DNA of 64,000 bases from an uncultured beta proteobacterium (GCA_903905735.1 CAIVHU010000133.1:48292-112291); one strand, 5' to 3'. Positions 45,728 to 54,511 are shown, numbered from the stretch's first letter. The notes: a model not told the origin generated them from the letters alone. Numbers and translations: made by a program.

Positions 45728-45963
45728 GCGGCATTCCGTAAAAGTTGATTGGATTTTGTCACAGGCTTCTTTTGGGCTCTGACGCTCACCTGTTCCCATG
45801 TTGCCACCCGTTGGGCGATAACCCGCGATGCAGGCCCTGTGGGCGACTTCCTAATACTGGGATACCAGCAATCGTCAGCCGCACACAGAGCCCGCCTCGC
45901 TAGCGGTAGTGGTCAACAAGCCAATCCAGCATCCGCTTCAACGACGCCTGAGACCGCAAAGCA
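45728..45963. other. 236-bp intergenic gap between thiolase and enoyl-CoA hydratase genes
   Basis: No reading frame with family support was seen. No terminator or promoter is clear on either strand. Confidence 0.4.
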
Positions 45964-47160
45964 TCAAACCCGCTCAAAAATGCCCGCAGCGCCCTGCCCC
46001 ATGCCAATGCACATGGTGACCATGCCGTATTTCAGCTTTTCACGTTGCAGCGCGTGGATCACGGTGGCGGCGCGAATCGCGCCTGTGGCACCCAGCGGGT
46101 GGCCCAGCGCAATCGCACCACCCATCGGGTTGACCTTGGCTGTGTTCAGTCCCAGCGTGTTGATGACCGCCAGCGACTGCGCCGCAAAGGCTTCGTTGAG
46201 CTCGATCCAGTCCATGTCCGCCATCGTCAAACCCGCGTTGCGCAGTGCGGCCGGAATGGCTTCAATCGGGCCGATGCCCATGAACTGCGGTGGCACACCC
46301 TTGGCGGCAAAGCTCACAAAACGCGCCAGCGGCGTCAAACCGTATTGCTTGAGCGCTTTTTCACTGACCAGAATCAGCGCACCCGCGCCGTCCGAGGTCT
46401 GTGAACTGTTGCCGGCGGTGACCGAGCCGCGCGCCGCGAACACGGTGCGCAGTTTGGCCAGGCCTTCCATCGACGTATCGGCGCGGGCACCCTCGTCCAT
46501 GCTGACCGTGCGCCGTTTCTCGATGACTTCACCGGTTTCCAGGTTGGGCGCGCGGTCAATCACTTCCACCGGCGTGGTCTCAGCGGCAAAGTAACCTGCT
46601 GCCTGGGCTGCCAGCGCACGGCGGTGCGACTCCACGGCAAAAGCGTCCTGCGCCTCGCGGCTGACCTTCCACTGGTTGGCGACCTTCTCGGCGGTCAGGC
46701 CCATGCCGTAGGCAATGCCGATGTTCTCGTCGTTGTCAAACATGGCGGGCGACATGGACGGGGCATTGCCCATCATTGGCACCATGCTCATGCTCTCCAC
46801 GCCAGCGGCGATCATCACGTTAGCTTCACCGACACGGATGCGGTCTGCTGCCATTTGAATAGCACTCAGCCCTGATGCACAAAAGCGGTTGACGGTGATA
46901 CCGCCCACGCTCACGGGCAAACCGGCGAGCACCGCGCCGATGCGGGCGATGTTCAGGCCCTGCTGGCCTTCAGGAATGGCGCAGCCGCAGATCACGTCCT
47001 CCACGGCTTGCGGGTCGAGCCCCGGCACCTGGGCCATGGCTGACTGCAACACCTTGACCAGCAGGTCGTCCGGGCGGGTGTTGCGGAAAAATCCGCGGTG
47101 CGATTTGCCAATGGGCGTGCGCGTGGCGGCAACGATGTAGGCGTCTTGAACTTGTTTCAT
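45964..47160 (-). CDS. acetyl-CoA acyltransferase (thiolase)
   Basis: Thiolase of 398 aa. The nucleophilic cysteine is in NRFCASGLSAIQ; the His and second Cys are in NEAFAAQSLAV and MVTMCIGMGQGAAG; GGAIALGHPLGATGAI is complete. It cleaves 3-ketoacyl-CoA in beta-oxidation. It follows the multifunctional 3-hydroxyacyl-CoA dehydrogenase by 20 nt, as in fad operons. Confidence 0.95.
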   Translation of the reverse strand: MKQVQDAYIVAATRTPIGKSHRGFFRNTRPDDLLVKVLQSAMAQVPGLDPQAVEDVICGCAIPEGQQGLNIARIGAVLAGLPVSVGGITVNRFCASGLSAIQMAADRIRVGEANVMIAAGVESMSMVPMMGNAPSMSPAMFDNDENIGIAYGMGLTAEKVANQWKVSREAQDAFAVESHRRALAAQAAGYFAAETTPVEVIDRAPNLETGEVIEKRRTVSMDEGARADTSMEGLAKLRTVFAARGSVTAGNSSQTSDGAGALILVSEKALKQYGLTPLARFVSFAAKGVPPQFMGIGPIEAIPAALRNAGLTMADMDWIELNEAFAAQSLAVINTLGLNTAKVNPMGGAIALGHPLGATGAIRAATVIHALQREKLKYGMVTMCIGMGQGAAGIFERV

Positions 47161-47180
47161 GCTTGTCTCTCGTTTCGCTG

Positions 47181-49604
47181 TTAGTTGCGGACAGGCTTGC
47201 CCGTTGACATCATGCCCATGACCCGCTCCTGCGTTTTCGGGTGGTTGAGCAGCGAGCAGAACGCCTGGCGCTCCAGAGTCATCAAATACTCTTCAGTCAC
47301 CAGGCTCCCGGCGTCCACGTCCCCGCCGCAGACCACGTTGGCGATCTGACTGGCGATGTGAAAGTCGTGTGCGCTGATGAAGCCGCCGTCGCGCATGTTG
47401 ACCAGTGAGCCTTTGATGGTGGCGACACCACTGCGGCCGATCACGGCGAAGGGGCGCTTGTGCGGCGCGCGGTAACCGGCGTTGGCCAGGGCTTTGGCCT
47501 CAGACAGGGCCACGTATAGCAACTCGTCCTTGTGCGGCACGATCACGTCACTGTCAAGCAAGTAACCGAGCTTGCGTGACTCGATGGCGCTGGTGCCGAC
47601 CTTGGCCATGGCGGCGGCGGTGAACCCTTCGGTCAGGAACGGCAACAGGTCTTTGCCGGTCGATGTTGCTGCGTTTTCTGCAGCACGTCGTGCAGTGTAG
47701 GTCAGGCCGCCAGCCCCAGGAACCAGACCAACACCGACTTCGACCAGACCAATGTAGCTTTCCATCGCCACGATGCGTTTGGCGCTGTACACGGCCAGTT
47801 CGCAGCCGCCACCGAGTGCCAGGCCGCGCACGGCAGACACCACCGGCACGTTGGCGTAGCGGATTTTCAGCATGGCGCGCTGCATGGCAGCTTCAGCCGC
47901 GTCAATGGCTTTGGCACCGCCCATCATGAAGGCGGGCAACATGGCCTGCAAATCGGCACCAGCGGAGAACATCTCGTCGTTCGACCAGATCACCACGCCC
48001 TTAAAACTGGCTTCGGCCAGATCCACGGCCTGCACCAGGCCCTCGACCACATCGGGACTGATGGCGTGCATCTTGGTCTTGATGCTGGCGATGACAATCT
48101 CGTCATCCAGCGTCCACAGGCGCATCGCGTCGTCTTCAAACAGCGTCTTGCCAGCGGTGGCGGCGGAAGGTGCGTTGGAGCCCAGCACGTTTTCGGGGAA
48201 ATGCTGACGCGAATACACCGGCAGGCTGCGCACCGGTACGAATTGGCCAGTGGTCGGGCTCCAGGAGCCTGCGGGCGTGTGCACACCACCGGCCTCGGCC
48301 ACCGGGCCGCTGAATACCCAGTCGGGCAGCGGTGCGTTGCACAGGGCTTTGCCGGCGTCAATGTCTTCCTTGACCATATTGGCCACAGCGAGCCAGCCGG
48401 CTTCCTGCCAGAGCTCAAACGGGCCTTGCTTCATGCCAAAGCCCCAACGCATGCAGAAGTCGACATCACGCGCGTTGTCGGCCACGTCTGCCAAGTGCAC
48501 GGCGGCGTAGTGGAAGGCGTTGCGCAGAATCGCCCAGAGGAACTGGCCTTGCGCACCCTCAGAATTGCGTAGCAGTTGCAGGCGCTCTGCGGCAGGTTTT
48601 TTCAGCATGCGGGCATACACCTCGTCCGCTTTTTCACCGGCGGGCACATAGGTTTTGGTTGCCAGATCAAAACGCGTGATGTCGCGGCCGACCTTCTTGA
48701 AGAAACCGGCCTTGGTTTTCTGGCCCAGGTTACCCATCTCCAGCAGGGCTTTCAGTACCTCGGGCGTGGCAAAGCTGGCGTAGAACGGGTCAAACTTGCC
48801 AACGCCTGAGGCTGGGTCGCCGCTCAGCGTGTCCTGCAGCGTCTTGATGACGTGCGCCATGGTGTCCAGGCCCACCACGTCGGCGGTGCGGAAGGTGCCC
48901 GAGCTGGCGCGACCGAACTTCTTGCCGGTCAGGTCATCCACCACGTCGTAAGTCAGGCCAAAGTTTTCCACCTCTTTCATGGTCGAGAGCATCCCGGCCA
49001 CGCCGATGCGGTTGGCGATGAAATTGGGCGTGTCTTTGGCGCGCACCACGCCCTTGCCCAGGCTGCTCGTGACAAAGGCTTCCAGGTTGTCGAGGATGTG
49101 CGGTTCGGTCGTGGGGGTGTTGATCAACTCCACCAGCAACATGTAGCGCGGCGGGTTGAAGAAATGGATGCCGCAGAAACGCGGTTTGATTTCTTCGGGC
49201 AACACTTCACTGAGTTTGGTGATCGACAGGCCCGAAGTGTTGGAGGCCACGATAGCGTGTGGCGCGATGAACGGCGCGATCTTTTTGTACAGATCAAGCT
49301 TCCAGTCCATGCGCTCGGCAATGGCTTCGATGATCAGATCGCAGTCCCGCAATTGCTCCAGATGCTCTTCGTAATTCGCCTGGCCAATCAGCGCGGCATC
49401 TTCGGGCACGCCCAGCGGTGACGGTTTGAGCTTTTTGAGACCCTCCACCGCACGTGTGACGATGCCGTTTTTATTACCGGTTTTGTTGTCGGGCAGGTCG
49501 AACAGGATGACCGGCACTTTGCAATTGACCAGATGCGCGGCAATCTGCGCGCCCATCACGCCTGCGCCGAGAACGGCGACTTTTTTGACATTGAATCGAG
49601 ACAT
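47181..49604 (-). CDS. 3-hydroxyacyl-CoA dehydrogenase / enoyl-CoA hydratase multifunctional protein (FadN-like order)
   Basis: Protein of 807 aa from the ATG at 49604. The NAD-binding fold VAVLGAGVMGAQIAAHLVNC comes first, then the dehydrogenase C-terminal domains (SGTFRTADVVGLDTMAHV), then a crotonase-type domain (about 500-700, with SNDEMFSAGADLQAM and GLALGGGCELAVY). The order is dehydrogenase first, opposite to E. coli FadB, and matches the FadN-type. It performs two steps of beta-oxidation and is co-directional with thiolase and acyl-CoA dehydrogenase. Confidence 0.94.
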   Translation of the reverse strand: MSRFNVKKVAVLGAGVMGAQIAAHLVNCKVPVILFDLPDNKTGNKNGIVTRAVEGLKKLKPSPLGVPEDAALIGQANYEEHLEQLRDCDLIIEAIAERMDWKLDLYKKIAPFIAPHAIVASNTSGLSITKLSEVLPEEIKPRFCGIHFFNPPRYMLLVELINTPTTEPHILDNLEAFVTSSLGKGVVRAKDTPNFIANRIGVAGMLSTMKEVENFGLTYDVVDDLTGKKFGRASSGTFRTADVVGLDTMAHVIKTLQDTLSGDPASGVGKFDPFYASFATPEVLKALLEMGNLGQKTKAGFFKKVGRDITRFDLATKTYVPAGEKADEVYARMLKKPAAERLQLLRNSEGAQGQFLWAILRNAFHYAAVHLADVADNARDVDFCMRWGFGMKQGPFELWQEAGWLAVANMVKEDIDAGKALCNAPLPDWVFSGPVAEAGGVHTPAGSWSPTTGQFVPVRSLPVYSRQHFPENVLGSNAPSAATAGKTLFEDDAMRLWTLDDEIVIASIKTKMHAISPDVVEGLVQAVDLAEASFKGVVIWSNDEMFSAGADLQAMLPAFMMGGAKAIDAAEAAMQRAMLKIRYANVPVVSAVRGLALGGGCELAVYSAKRIVAMESYIGLVEVGVGLVPGAGGLTYTARRAAENAATSTGKDLLPFLTEGFTAAAMAKVGTSAIESRKLGYLLDSDVIVPHKDELLYVALSEAKALANAGYRAPHKRPFAVIGRSGVATIKGSLVNMRDGGFISAHDFHIASQIANVVCGGDVDAGSLVTEEYLMTLERQAFCSLLNHPKTQERVMGMMSTGKPVRN

Positions 49605-49673
49605 ATGGCTTCCTGAATAAATCATCGTGAAAGAAACCGTCAGGGCACGCGCCGCAACGGTGGTGCTCTCACC

Positions 49674-50138
49674 TTAAGGTACGCGCACCCAGGTCTGAGT
49701 GCGACCAATCAAGGGCAGGCCTATGTAACCGCGCACCTCGAGTTTTTGTCCGCCCTCAATGGGCGTCAGGCGCAGGTGGTAATCCTTGCCGTTCTCGGGG
49801 TCCAGAATCTGACCGCCCTCCCACAGGTCCTTGCCCTCGGCCTTTTTCGCACCGCGGATGATTTCCATGCCGAGCACGGGCTTGTCCTTGCGGTCATCGG
49901 TGCACTCCGTGCAGAGCTCTTTCTGGTCGGCTTCCTTGCGCAGCAAGGCCTCGATGTGGCCACTCAATACCCCATTGGCTTCGTTGATGACCACCAGGCT
50001 TTTGAGTTCGCCAGTTTTGTCATCAAAGCTGTGCCACTTGCCGACCGGGGTCATCTGGGCTGCCGCAAAGCTACTGGCAGCTACGGTAACGATAGCTATC
50101 ACCGCTTTTTGAATAGGGGCTAGAGGTCGATTTGCCAT
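49674..50138 (-). CDS. DUF2147 family secreted protein
   Basis: Protein of 154 aa with a signal peptide (MANRPLAPIQKAVIAIVTVA then SSFAAAQ) and a DUF2147 beta-rich domain (VGKWHSFDDKTGELKSLVVI ... LEVRGYIGLPLIGRTQTWVR). It is likely periplasmic; the family role is unknown. The first about 18 codons, including the ATG, are encoded by a copy of the dispersed repeat. It sits in the fatty-acid cluster between the acyl-CoA dehydrogenase and the FadN-like gene. Confidence 0.87.
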   Translation of the reverse strand: MANRPLAPIQKAVIAIVTVAASSFAAAQMTPVGKWHSFDDKTGELKSLVVINEANGVLSGHIEALLRKEADQKELCTECTDDRKDKPVLGMEIIRGAKKAEGKDLWEGGQILDPENGKDYHLRLTPIEGGQKLEVRGYIGLPLIGRTQTWVRVP

Positions 50139-50142
50139 ATGA
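50084..50142 (+). repeat. dispersed repeat, copy forming the start of the DUF2147 gene
   Basis: Plus strand reads AACGATAGCTATCACCGC, then AATAGGGGCTAGAGGTCGAT and TTGCCAT. On the minus strand this gives the start codon and first residues of the DUF2147 signal peptide. Confidence 0.62.
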
Positions 50143-50195
50143 AGTCTCCTGATTGATTTTTGAACACCTGGTCAGCACAAAAAACTCACCCTGCT

Positions 50196-51992
50196 TCACG
50201 CCAGAGCGGCATCGGTATCCATCAGCACCTTGCAACCCGTGCGCGCCGTGCGCATCAATGTAGCGGTTTCGGGGAACAGTTTGGCAAAGTAAAAACGCGC
50301 GGTTTGTAACTTGGCGGTGTAAAACGGGTCGGTGCTGCCAGCAGCAATCTGGCGCAGCGCCACCTGCGCCATGCGTGCCCAGAAGTAGCCAAACACCAGA
50401 TGCCCGGCCACACGCAGGTAGTCCACCGCGGCGGCGCCCACCTCGTCGGGGTTCTGGAAGCCCTTGAAACCGATCTCGGTGGTGAACTTGGTCATCTGCT
50501 CGCCGAGGATGGCCACCGGGGTGATGAACTCGGCCATCTTCTCGTTCACACCTTCTTCGGCCACCAGCGCGCCAATGAGTTTGCCGAACTTCTTCAAGGT
50601 CGCGCCGTTGTTGCCCAGGACCTTTCGGCCCAGCAAGTCCAGGCTCTGGATGGTGTTGGTGCCCTCGTAAATCATGTTGATGCGGTTGTCGCGCACAAAC
50701 TGTTCCATGCCGGTTTCACGAATGAAGCCATGCCCGCCAAACACCTGCATGCAAGCATTGGTGGCGATGTGGCCGTTGTCAGTGATGAAAGCCTTGACGA
50801 TGGGCGTCAGCATGGCCAGCAGCTCGGCAGACTCCTTGCGCACCTTCTCGTCGGGGTGGTTGTGCTCTTTTTCCAGGAGCATGGCGCTGAAGCACAGCAA
50901 GGCCCGACCGCCTTCTGCGTAGGCCTTGGCGGTGAGTAACATCTTGCGCACATCGGGGTGAACGATGATCGGGTCAGCGCTCTGGTCTTTGGCTTTGACC
51001 CCTGACAGGCTGCGCATCTGGATGCGCTCCTTGGCATAGACCAGCGCATTCTGGAAGGCGACCTCGGTCAGGCCCAGGCTCTGGTTGCCCACACCCAGAC
51101 GCGCGGCATTCATCATCACAAACATGCCGTGCATGCCCTTGTTGGGCTCACCGACCATCGTGCCGATGGCACCTTCAATCTCAATCTGCGCGGTGGCACT
51201 GGCCTTGATGCCCATCTTGTGCTCCAGACGGCTGGCAAAAATACTGTTACGCGCGCCGCGTGTACCGTCGGCATTCACCAGGAATTTGGGCACGATGAAC
51301 AGGCTCACGCCCTTGATGCCGGGGGGCGCATCGGGCAGGCGCGCCAGCACCAGGTGGATGATGTTGTCGCTCAGGTCATGTTCACCGGCGCTGATGAAAA
51401 TTTTGGTGCCGGTGATCTTGTAGGTGCCATCCAACTGCGGCTCGGCCTTGGTGCGCATGAGCCCTAAGTCAGTGCCGCAATGCGGCTCGGTCAGGCACAT
51501 GGTGCCGGTCCACTCGCCGCTGGTCATTTTGTGCAGGTAGGTGGCTTTTTGCTCGTCGGTGCCGTGGGTGTAGAGCGCGGCATAAGCGCCGTGCGTCAGG
51601 CCGGGGTACATCGTCCAGGCCTGGTTGGCCGAGTTCATCATCTCGTAAAAACACTGGTTGACGATCAAGGGCAGGCCCTGGCCACCGTATTCGGGGTCGC
51701 AGGCCAGCGCGGGCCAGCCTGCATCGATGTACTGTTTGTAAGCCGCCTTGAACCCGGCAGGGGTGGTGACTTCGTGGGTGACGTTGTCCAGCGCGCAGTG
51801 TTCCTCGTCTCCACTGCGGTTGATGGGCAACAGCACCTCGGCGGCGAACTTGCCACCTTCCTCCAGCACGGCGTTGATGGTGTCGGCATCCATGTCGGCG
51901 TGCATCGGGATTTGCTGCAGGTCGGCGGTGACATTGAGCACTTCGTGCATGACAAACTGCATGTCACGCAGGGGTGGGGTGTAGATGGACAT
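50196..51992 (-). CDS. acyl-CoA dehydrogenase (FadE-like, with C-terminal extension)
   Basis: FAD enzyme of 598 aa from the ATG at 51992 (MSIYTPPLRDMQFVMHEVLN). Family signatures are GTMCLTEPHCGTDLGLMRTK and the catalytic-loop region MIYEGTNTIQSLDLLGRKVL. A longer C-terminus than in short-chain dehydrogenases fits the pfam12806-type group in betaproteobacteria. It catalyses the first step of beta-oxidation. It starts 22 nt after the TetR gene. Confidence 0.95.
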   Translation of the reverse strand: MSIYTPPLRDMQFVMHEVLNVTADLQQIPMHADMDADTINAVLEEGGKFAAEVLLPINRSGDEEHCALDNVTHEVTTPAGFKAAYKQYIDAGWPALACDPEYGGQGLPLIVNQCFYEMMNSANQAWTMYPGLTHGAYAALYTHGTDEQKATYLHKMTSGEWTGTMCLTEPHCGTDLGLMRTKAEPQLDGTYKITGTKIFISAGEHDLSDNIIHLVLARLPDAPPGIKGVSLFIVPKFLVNADGTRGARNSIFASRLEHKMGIKASATAQIEIEGAIGTMVGEPNKGMHGMFVMMNAARLGVGNQSLGLTEVAFQNALVYAKERIQMRSLSGVKAKDQSADPIIVHPDVRKMLLTAKAYAEGGRALLCFSAMLLEKEHNHPDEKVRKESAELLAMLTPIVKAFITDNGHIATNACMQVFGGHGFIRETGMEQFVRDNRINMIYEGTNTIQSLDLLGRKVLGNNGATLKKFGKLIGALVAEEGVNEKMAEFITPVAILGEQMTKFTTEIGFKGFQNPDEVGAAAVDYLRVAGHLVFGYFWARMAQVALRQIAAGSTDPFYTAKLQTARFYFAKLFPETATLMRTARTGCKVLMDTDAALA

Positions 51993-52014
51993 GGTGATCT
52001 CCTTGAAATCGGTT

Positions 52015-52695
52015 TTAAGTGGGCGTCTGCGCAGCAGCCTTGCCGTAGCGCAGCAACATGTTTTCGAACCCGGTATGCGCACGCTCGATGGCTCCGGGGT
52101 TTTTCAGAAAGCGGGCTTCGTAGTGCAGCGCGAGGATCAGGGCGTGGATCTCGAATCCCACTTGCTGCGCATCGGCATCGGCCCGCAGGTGACCTTCTTC
52201 CTGCGCTTGCAGCACGGCGCGGTGCAGCGCCTGGAGCCAGGCTTGAACGGAATTGGCCAGCGCATCACGCACCGGGCCTGTGCGGTCATCAAACTCGACC
52301 GCGCCACTGATGAAGATGCAACCGGACTGGATTTCGATGGTCACGCGCTTCATCCAGTTGCCAAATAGCGCACGTACCCGCGGCAAGCCGCGCGGCGCGT
52401 TCATGGCCGGGAAAAACACCTCGTCAGAAAAACGCTGGTAATACTCGCGCACCACCGAAATCTGCAGCTCTTCACGCGAGCCAAAGTGCGCAAACACGCC
52501 CGACTTGCTCATGTGGGTGATTTCGGCCAACACACCGATGCTGATGCCCTCCAGGCCAATCTGCTGCGCCAGGCCCAGCGCCGCATCGATGATGAGCTGC
52601 TTGGTCTGCTGGCCTTTTTGCAGGGCGCGGTCACCTCGCGACTTGGTGGTGGTCGCTCTGATGAAGGGTTTGACGGTGGAAGTGGTGCTGGGCAT
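52015..52695 (-). CDS. TetR-family repressor of the fatty-acid degradation cluster
   Basis: Regulator of 226 aa. The N-terminal helix-turn-helix (KQLIIDAALGLAQQIGLEGI ... LAEITHMSKSGVFAHFGSRE) is typical of TetR; the C-terminal part (a TetR_C-type domain) binds a ligand, presumably an acyl-CoA. Being the first gene of the operon, with a perfect palindrome immediately upstream, it is expected to repress itself and the beta-oxidation genes. It is the functional equivalent of FadR/PsrA type regulators, but not their orthologue by sequence alone. Confidence 0.9.
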   Translation of the reverse strand: MPSTTSTVKPFIRATTTKSRGDRALQKGQQTKQLIIDAALGLAQQIGLEGISIGVLAEITHMSKSGVFAHFGSREELQISVVREYYQRFSDEVFFPAMNAPRGLPRVRALFGNWMKRVTIEIQSGCIFISGAVEFDDRTGPVRDALANSVQAWLQALHRAVLQAQEEGHLRADADAQQVGFEIHALILALHYEARFLKNPGAIERAHTGFENMLLRYGKAAAQTPT

Positions 52696-52706
52696 GGTGC
52701 ATAAAA

Positions 52707-52720
52707 AGAACGATCGTTCT
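52707..52720. promoter_or_regulatory. perfect 14-bp palindrome, candidate TetR operator
   Basis: AGAACGATCGTTCT is its own reverse complement and lies 12-25 nt upstream of the TetR start. Size, symmetry and position fit a TetR-family operator that overlaps the promoter of the operon. Confidence 0.78.
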
Positions 52721-52763
52721 ATTTTGCAGCATTTCCTGAGCCCTGCGCGCCCCTACTCCGGGT

Positions 52764-52804
52764 CTAGGGGTGTCTTTCTAGGGGCTTTAAGGGAAAACCC
52801 CTAG
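52764..52804. promoter_or_regulatory. CTAGGGG cluster with inverted partner
   Basis: CTAGGGG occurs at 52764-52770 and 52778-52784, and its complement CCCCTAG at 52798-52804. The second and third copies form a 7-bp stem. No T-run follows. It may be a regulator-binding site for the TetR operon or a hairpin at the end of argB transcription. Confidence 0.45.
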
Positions 52805-52833
52805 AATTGGTCGACTTCTTGAATTACATAAAC

Positions 52834-52892
52834 AATTGGCTTCCAGCCCTTTTAAATAAAGGGCAGGAAGCTACCAAGTTTATAGCTATCAG
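52834..52892 (-). repeat. dispersed repeat, copy at the end of argB
   Basis: Minus strand reads TGATAGCTATAAACTTGG, then TAGCTTCCTGCCCTT, a loop, and AAAAGGGCTGGAAGCCAATT. The argB stop codon (52889-52891) lies in the first bases. Confidence 0.65.
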
Positions 52893-53779
52893 TGCGAGCG
52901 GATCATCGTGCCAAAGGCCTGGTCGGTCAAGATCTCCAGCAGCAGCACATGCGGCACGCGGCCATCGATGATGTGCACCGCGTTCACACCGCTCTTGGCT
53001 GCGTCCAATGCGCCGCTGATCTTGGGCAGCATACCGCCGGAAATCGTGCCATCGGCGAACAACTCGTCAATGCGCCGCGCGGTCAGGTCGGTGAGTAATT
53101 CGCCCGCCTTGTTGAGCACGCCGCTGATGTTGGTGAGCATCAGAAGTTTCTCTGCTTTCAAAACAGTAGCAAGCTTGGCAGCCACCACGTCGGCGTTGAT
53201 GTTGTAGCTCTCATTGGCTTCGCCAAAACCGATCGGGCTGATGACCGGGATGAAGGCATCGTCCTGCAGCGCCTTGACCACGCTGGGGTCGATGCTGACG
53301 ATGTCGCCCACCTGGCCCACGTCGTGCTCCACAGTCGGGTCGGCGTTGTCGAGCATCTTGAGCTTTTGCGCGCGGATCATGGCACCGTCGCGCCCCGTCA
53401 GGCCCACCGCCTTGCCACCGGCCTGGTTGATCAGGCCGACGATGTCCTGCTGTACCTCGCCACCCAGCACCCATTCGACCACTTCCATGGTTTCAGCATC
53501 GGTCACGCGCATGCCCTGGATGAATTCACCCTTTTTGCCCAGGCGCTTGAGCAAGCCTTCGATTTGCGGGCCGCCGCCGTGCACCACCACCGGGTTGATG
53601 CCGACCAGTTTCAACAGCACCACGTCTTCGGCAAACGCCTTTTGCAAGGCCGGGTCGGTCATGGCGTTGCCGCCATATTTGATGACCATGGTTTTGCCGT
53701 GGTACTTGCGGATGTAAGGCAGCGCCTGCGCCAGGATCTGCGCTTGCGCGGGAGGGGTGACGTGGGTGGCTTCGGTCAT
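52889..53779 (-). CDS. argB: acetylglutamate kinase ArgB
   Basis: Amino acid kinase of 296 aa that phosphorylates N-acetyl-L-glutamate in arginine synthesis. The N-terminal [13 protein letters not shown] and [18 protein letters not shown] blocks bind ATP and substrate; the C-terminal [20 protein letters not shown] is family-specific. A repeat copy supplies the stop codon. It stands alone as an arginine gene here, followed 18 nt upstream by a toxin-antitoxin pair. Confidence 0.96.
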   Translation of the reverse strand: MTEATHVTPPAQAQILAQALPYIRKYHGKTMVIKYGGNAMTDPALQKAFAEDVVLLKLVGINPVVVHGGGPQIEGLLKRLGKKGEFIQGMRVTDAETMEVVEWVLGGEVQQDIVGLINQAGGKAVGLTGRDGAMIRAQKLKMLDNADPTVEHDVGQVGDIVSIDPSVVKALQDDAFIPVISPIGFGEANESYNINADVVAAKLATVLKAEKLLMLTNISGVLNKAGELLTDLTARRIDELFADGTISGGMLPKISGALDAAKSGVNAVHIIDGRVPHVLLLEILTDQAFGTMIRSH

Positions 53780-53797
53780 GGTGTTTCGGTCGGTGAA

Positions 53798-54217
53798 TCA
53801 GGTTGAAGATGAGGATGGCTTCAATGGTAAAACTTCCTGCGCCAGCCGCAGCGGTTTGAACTCGGGGTCTTTGTGCAGCAGAATGGCACCCATCTCCACA
53901 GCGCAGGCGGCTATCCAGGCATCTGCCAGAGACATCTGCTGTTGCGCCTTGATTTCTGCGGCTCTGATCAATAGCGGCTCACTTTCATGCACCCATTCGA
54001 TGGGGAGTGAAAGGCACTGCTGATACGCCAACCGGGCGGCGGATTCGCTTTCATCGCGCCAAACACGATAGTGCACTTCCATCAGCGACACAAAACACCC
54101 GTAACAACGCACGGCATCCGTGGTGGCACGCTGAAGAATCTCTGCCACACGATCCGCGCCCGGCTCATCATCACGCAAGGCCAGCAGTGCCGATGTGTCC
54201 AACAAATAACGTTGCAT
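53798..54217 (-). CDS. PIN-domain toxin (VapC-like)
   Basis: Protein of 139 aa with a PIN nuclease fold. The start QRYLLDTSALLALRDDE holds the first catalytic Asp; a further acidic site is in SLADAWIAACAVEMGAILLH and the end KDPEFKPL. VapC toxins cleave tRNA or rRNA. It follows its probable antitoxin by 11 nt. Confidence 0.88.
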   Translation of the reverse strand: MQRYLLDTSALLALRDDEPGADRVAEILQRATTDAVRCYGCFVSLMEVHYRVWRDESESAARLAYQQCLSLPIEWVHESEPLLIRAAEIKAQQQMSLADAWIAACAVEMGAILLHKDPEFKPLRLAQEVLPLKPSSSST

Positions 54218-54228
54218 GACGTGTCAGA

Positions 54229-54453
54229 TCAGTCGTTTAACCTGTCTTGCGCGCGATCGGCCAGCAAGCGCAGCGTAGCGCCGCCCTTGCCCTGACCGCG
54301 AAACGCGGCAATCGGGTCTCCGCGCACTGGCACCACATGAATCACACCGCTTTCCACCAGCCATTCCAGCTTGTCAGTTGGGCCCAAGTGGAACTGTTTA
54401 CGAATCAACATGGGCACGACCGTTTGTCCACGTTGGGTGATAGTGCTCTGCAT
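54229..54453 (-). CDS. AbrB/MazE-like antitoxin (VapB-type)
   Basis: Protein of 74 aa from the ATG at 54453, with an AGGAG site just upstream. The swapped-hairpin DNA-binding fold TITQRGQTVVPMLIRKQF (then HLGPTDKLEWLV) is clear; the rest would neutralise the PIN toxin. An ATG further upstream is in frame but extends through the promoter region, so the short form is preferred. Confidence 0.86.
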   Translation of the reverse strand: MQSTITQRGQTVVPMLIRKQFHLGPTDKLEWLVESGVIHVVPVRGDPIAAFRGQGKGGATLRLLADRAQDRLND

Positions 54454-54486
54454 GGCTTGCTCCTTTGATTTACCAAAACATATAAA

Positions 54487-54497
54487 TTGAAATTCAA
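54487..54497. promoter_or_regulatory. short palindrome upstream of the AbrB-type antitoxin gene
   Basis: TTGAAATTCAA (arms TTGAA and TTCAA) lies 34 nt before the antitoxin ATG, next to an AT-rich TATATG box. It may be the autoregulatory site of the module. Confidence 0.4.
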
Positions 54498-54511
54498 GCT
54501 GAGCAATGATT

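Noticed and set aside
53140..53175. Repeat copy inside argB
   Set aside because: The residues there ([10 protein letters not shown]) are normal for ArgB, so the weak similarity is coincidental.
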